DNA of 64,000 nucleotides from SZUA-430 sp044220975. GTDB taxonomy: Bacteria; Pseudomonadota; Alphaproteobacteria; Micropepsales; Micropepsaceae. Made by a program: the position numbers and the translations under genes. A model generated the notes under the pieces. It saw only the letters and a list, made by a program, of their open reading frames with translations. It was not told the origin of the DNA and searched no databases. The DNA lies in the NCBI GenBank assembly GCA_044220975.1, contig JBGAPZ010000001.1, positions 124,001 through 188,000 on the forward strand. Direction: 5' to 3'. Shown here one piece after another: positions 63,450 through 64,000 of this stretch. Numbering within the stretch: the first letter of the stretch is position 1; each line of letters starts with the position of its first letter.

Positions 63450-64000
63450 CGCCGCGAGTGCGGAAGCTGGGAATAATTGCGGGTGCCGGCGCATTGCCAC
63501 TCGAGATCGTGCGCGCCAGCAACGCCTCCGGCCGTCAATGTCATGTGATCGCCATCGATGAGTTCGCAGGCCCCATGCCCGCCTCGATCACTCATACGCG
63601 CTTCGCCATTAGCAAGATTGGCGCCATCATCGCCGAGCTCCGGCGGCAAGGTTGCGCGGATATCACGTTCGCCGGCAAGTTCGAGCGCCCGAACGGCAAA
63701 AACATGAAGATACGTCCCGACCTCGGCGGTTTAGAATTCATTGCCCGCATCCTCGGCCAGTTCGGCCGCAGCGACGACGCGCTGCACCGCGCAATCGCCA
63801 GCATGTTTGTCGCGCGTGGCTTTCGGGTCGTCTCGCCCCTGGAGGCAGCACCTGCGTTGGCGGCGCGCGAAGGCTGCCTCACAAAGGCCGAGCCAAGCGC
63901 AGACATCAAAAGCGCGTTCGTCACAGGTCTGGAGCTAGCAAAGCAGCACGGCGCAACCCGGCAAGGCCAAGCCGTCGTGGTCGAGAACGGCACCGTCATC
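63446..64000 (+). CDS. lpxI: UDP-2,3-diacylglucosamine pyrophosphatase LpxI (partial, 3' end missing)
   Basis: Frame open to the window end from a GTG overlapping the lpxA stop (GTGA); 185 codons visible. The translation begins with KLGIIAGAGALPLEIV and continues with FAISKIGAIIAELRRQGCADITFAGKFERPN, then KIRPDLGGLEFIARIL, the LpxI (DUF1009) pattern. LpxI removes UMP from UDP-diacylglucosamine and replaces LpxH in alphaproteobacteria. The remaining third or so lies outside the window. Confidence 0.9.
   Translation, partial: MTPRVRKLGIIAGAGALPLEIVRASNASGRQCHVIAIDEFAGPMPASITHTRFAISKIGAIIAELRRQGCADITFAGKFERPNGKNMKIRPDLGGLEFIARILGQFGRSDDALHRAIASMFVARGFRVVSPLEAAPALAAREGCLTKAEPSADIKSAFVTGLELAKQHGATRQGQAVVVENGTVI

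Noticed and set aside
1..64000. tRNA, rRNA, CRISPR, transposase or phage genes
   Set aside because: None of the short gaps (all under 300 bases) shows a cloverleaf, regular repeats or inverted ends, and no protein has recombinase motifs.

Overview
This is a high-GC, gene-dense chromosomal stretch of an alphaproteobacterium. The family assignment rests on alphaproteobacterial gene order (nuo–birA–coaX–rnj, then mce–DUF1467–proS–lolC–lolD–dnaE, then rpsB–tsf–pyrH–frr–uppS–cdsA–dxr–rseP–bamA–skp–lpxD–fabZ–lpxA–lpxI). It also rests on the short (about 440-residue) prolyl-tRNA synthetase, RNase J and a type III pantothenate kinase. The order or genus cannot be fixed by reading alone. No rRNA, tRNA, CRISPR array, insertion sequence or prophage gene was seen.

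Layout. (1) 1–15.8 kb: 3' part of the NADH dehydrogenase (complex I) operon, nuoD (cut by the window edge) to nuoN, running without a break into birA, coaX and rnj. Most genes touch or overlap by 1–4 bases. (2) 15.8–32.0 kb: an accessory block on both strands. It holds an amino-acid-oxidase-like flavoenzyme, a Baeyer-Villiger-type monooxygenase, a secreted TonB-domain protein, Dps, a crotonase, a YeiH-type exporter, a secreted protein with a crystallin-like tail, a patatin lipoprotein, and a haloalkane-dehalogenase/DUF1330/membrane/TetR operon. That operon faces a membrane-anchored metallo-beta-lactamase gene across a clear palindromic operator candidate. A frameshifted POT-family transporter follows. 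(3) 32.0–32.7 kb: mce and the DUF1467 gene. (4) 32.9–40.7 kb: a second accessory block with a putative Cys/His periplasmic protein, an EamA permease, an endonuclease/exonuclease/phosphatase-family protein, a double-domain M16 protease and small unknowns. (5) 40.7–48.1 kb: proS, lolC, lolD, a small membrane protein and dnaE. (6) 48.1–49.8 kb, minus strand: aminotransferase and DUF2569 protein. (7) 50.0–64.0 kb: translation factors, isoprenoid and phospholipid synthesis, outer-membrane assembly (rseP, bamA, two tandem Skp/OmpH genes) and lipid A synthesis (lpxD, fabZ, lpxA, lpxI cut by the window end).

How the parts work together. Regions 1, 5 and 7 are core: respiration, replication, translation, and envelope building from undecaprenyl phosphate, CDP-diacylglycerol, lipid A and lipoprotein export to beta-barrel insertion. 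The accessory blocks look like insertions into this conserved backbone and carry catabolic, detoxification and cell-surface functions. I found no convincing new multi-gene system. The most notable points are the dehalogenase/TetR/MBL divergon with its operator, the nearly identical tandem skp genes, the unusual domain arrangements of two secreted proteins, and two frameshifts (in bamA and in the POT transporter). The bamA frameshift is probably a sequence error because the gene is essential.
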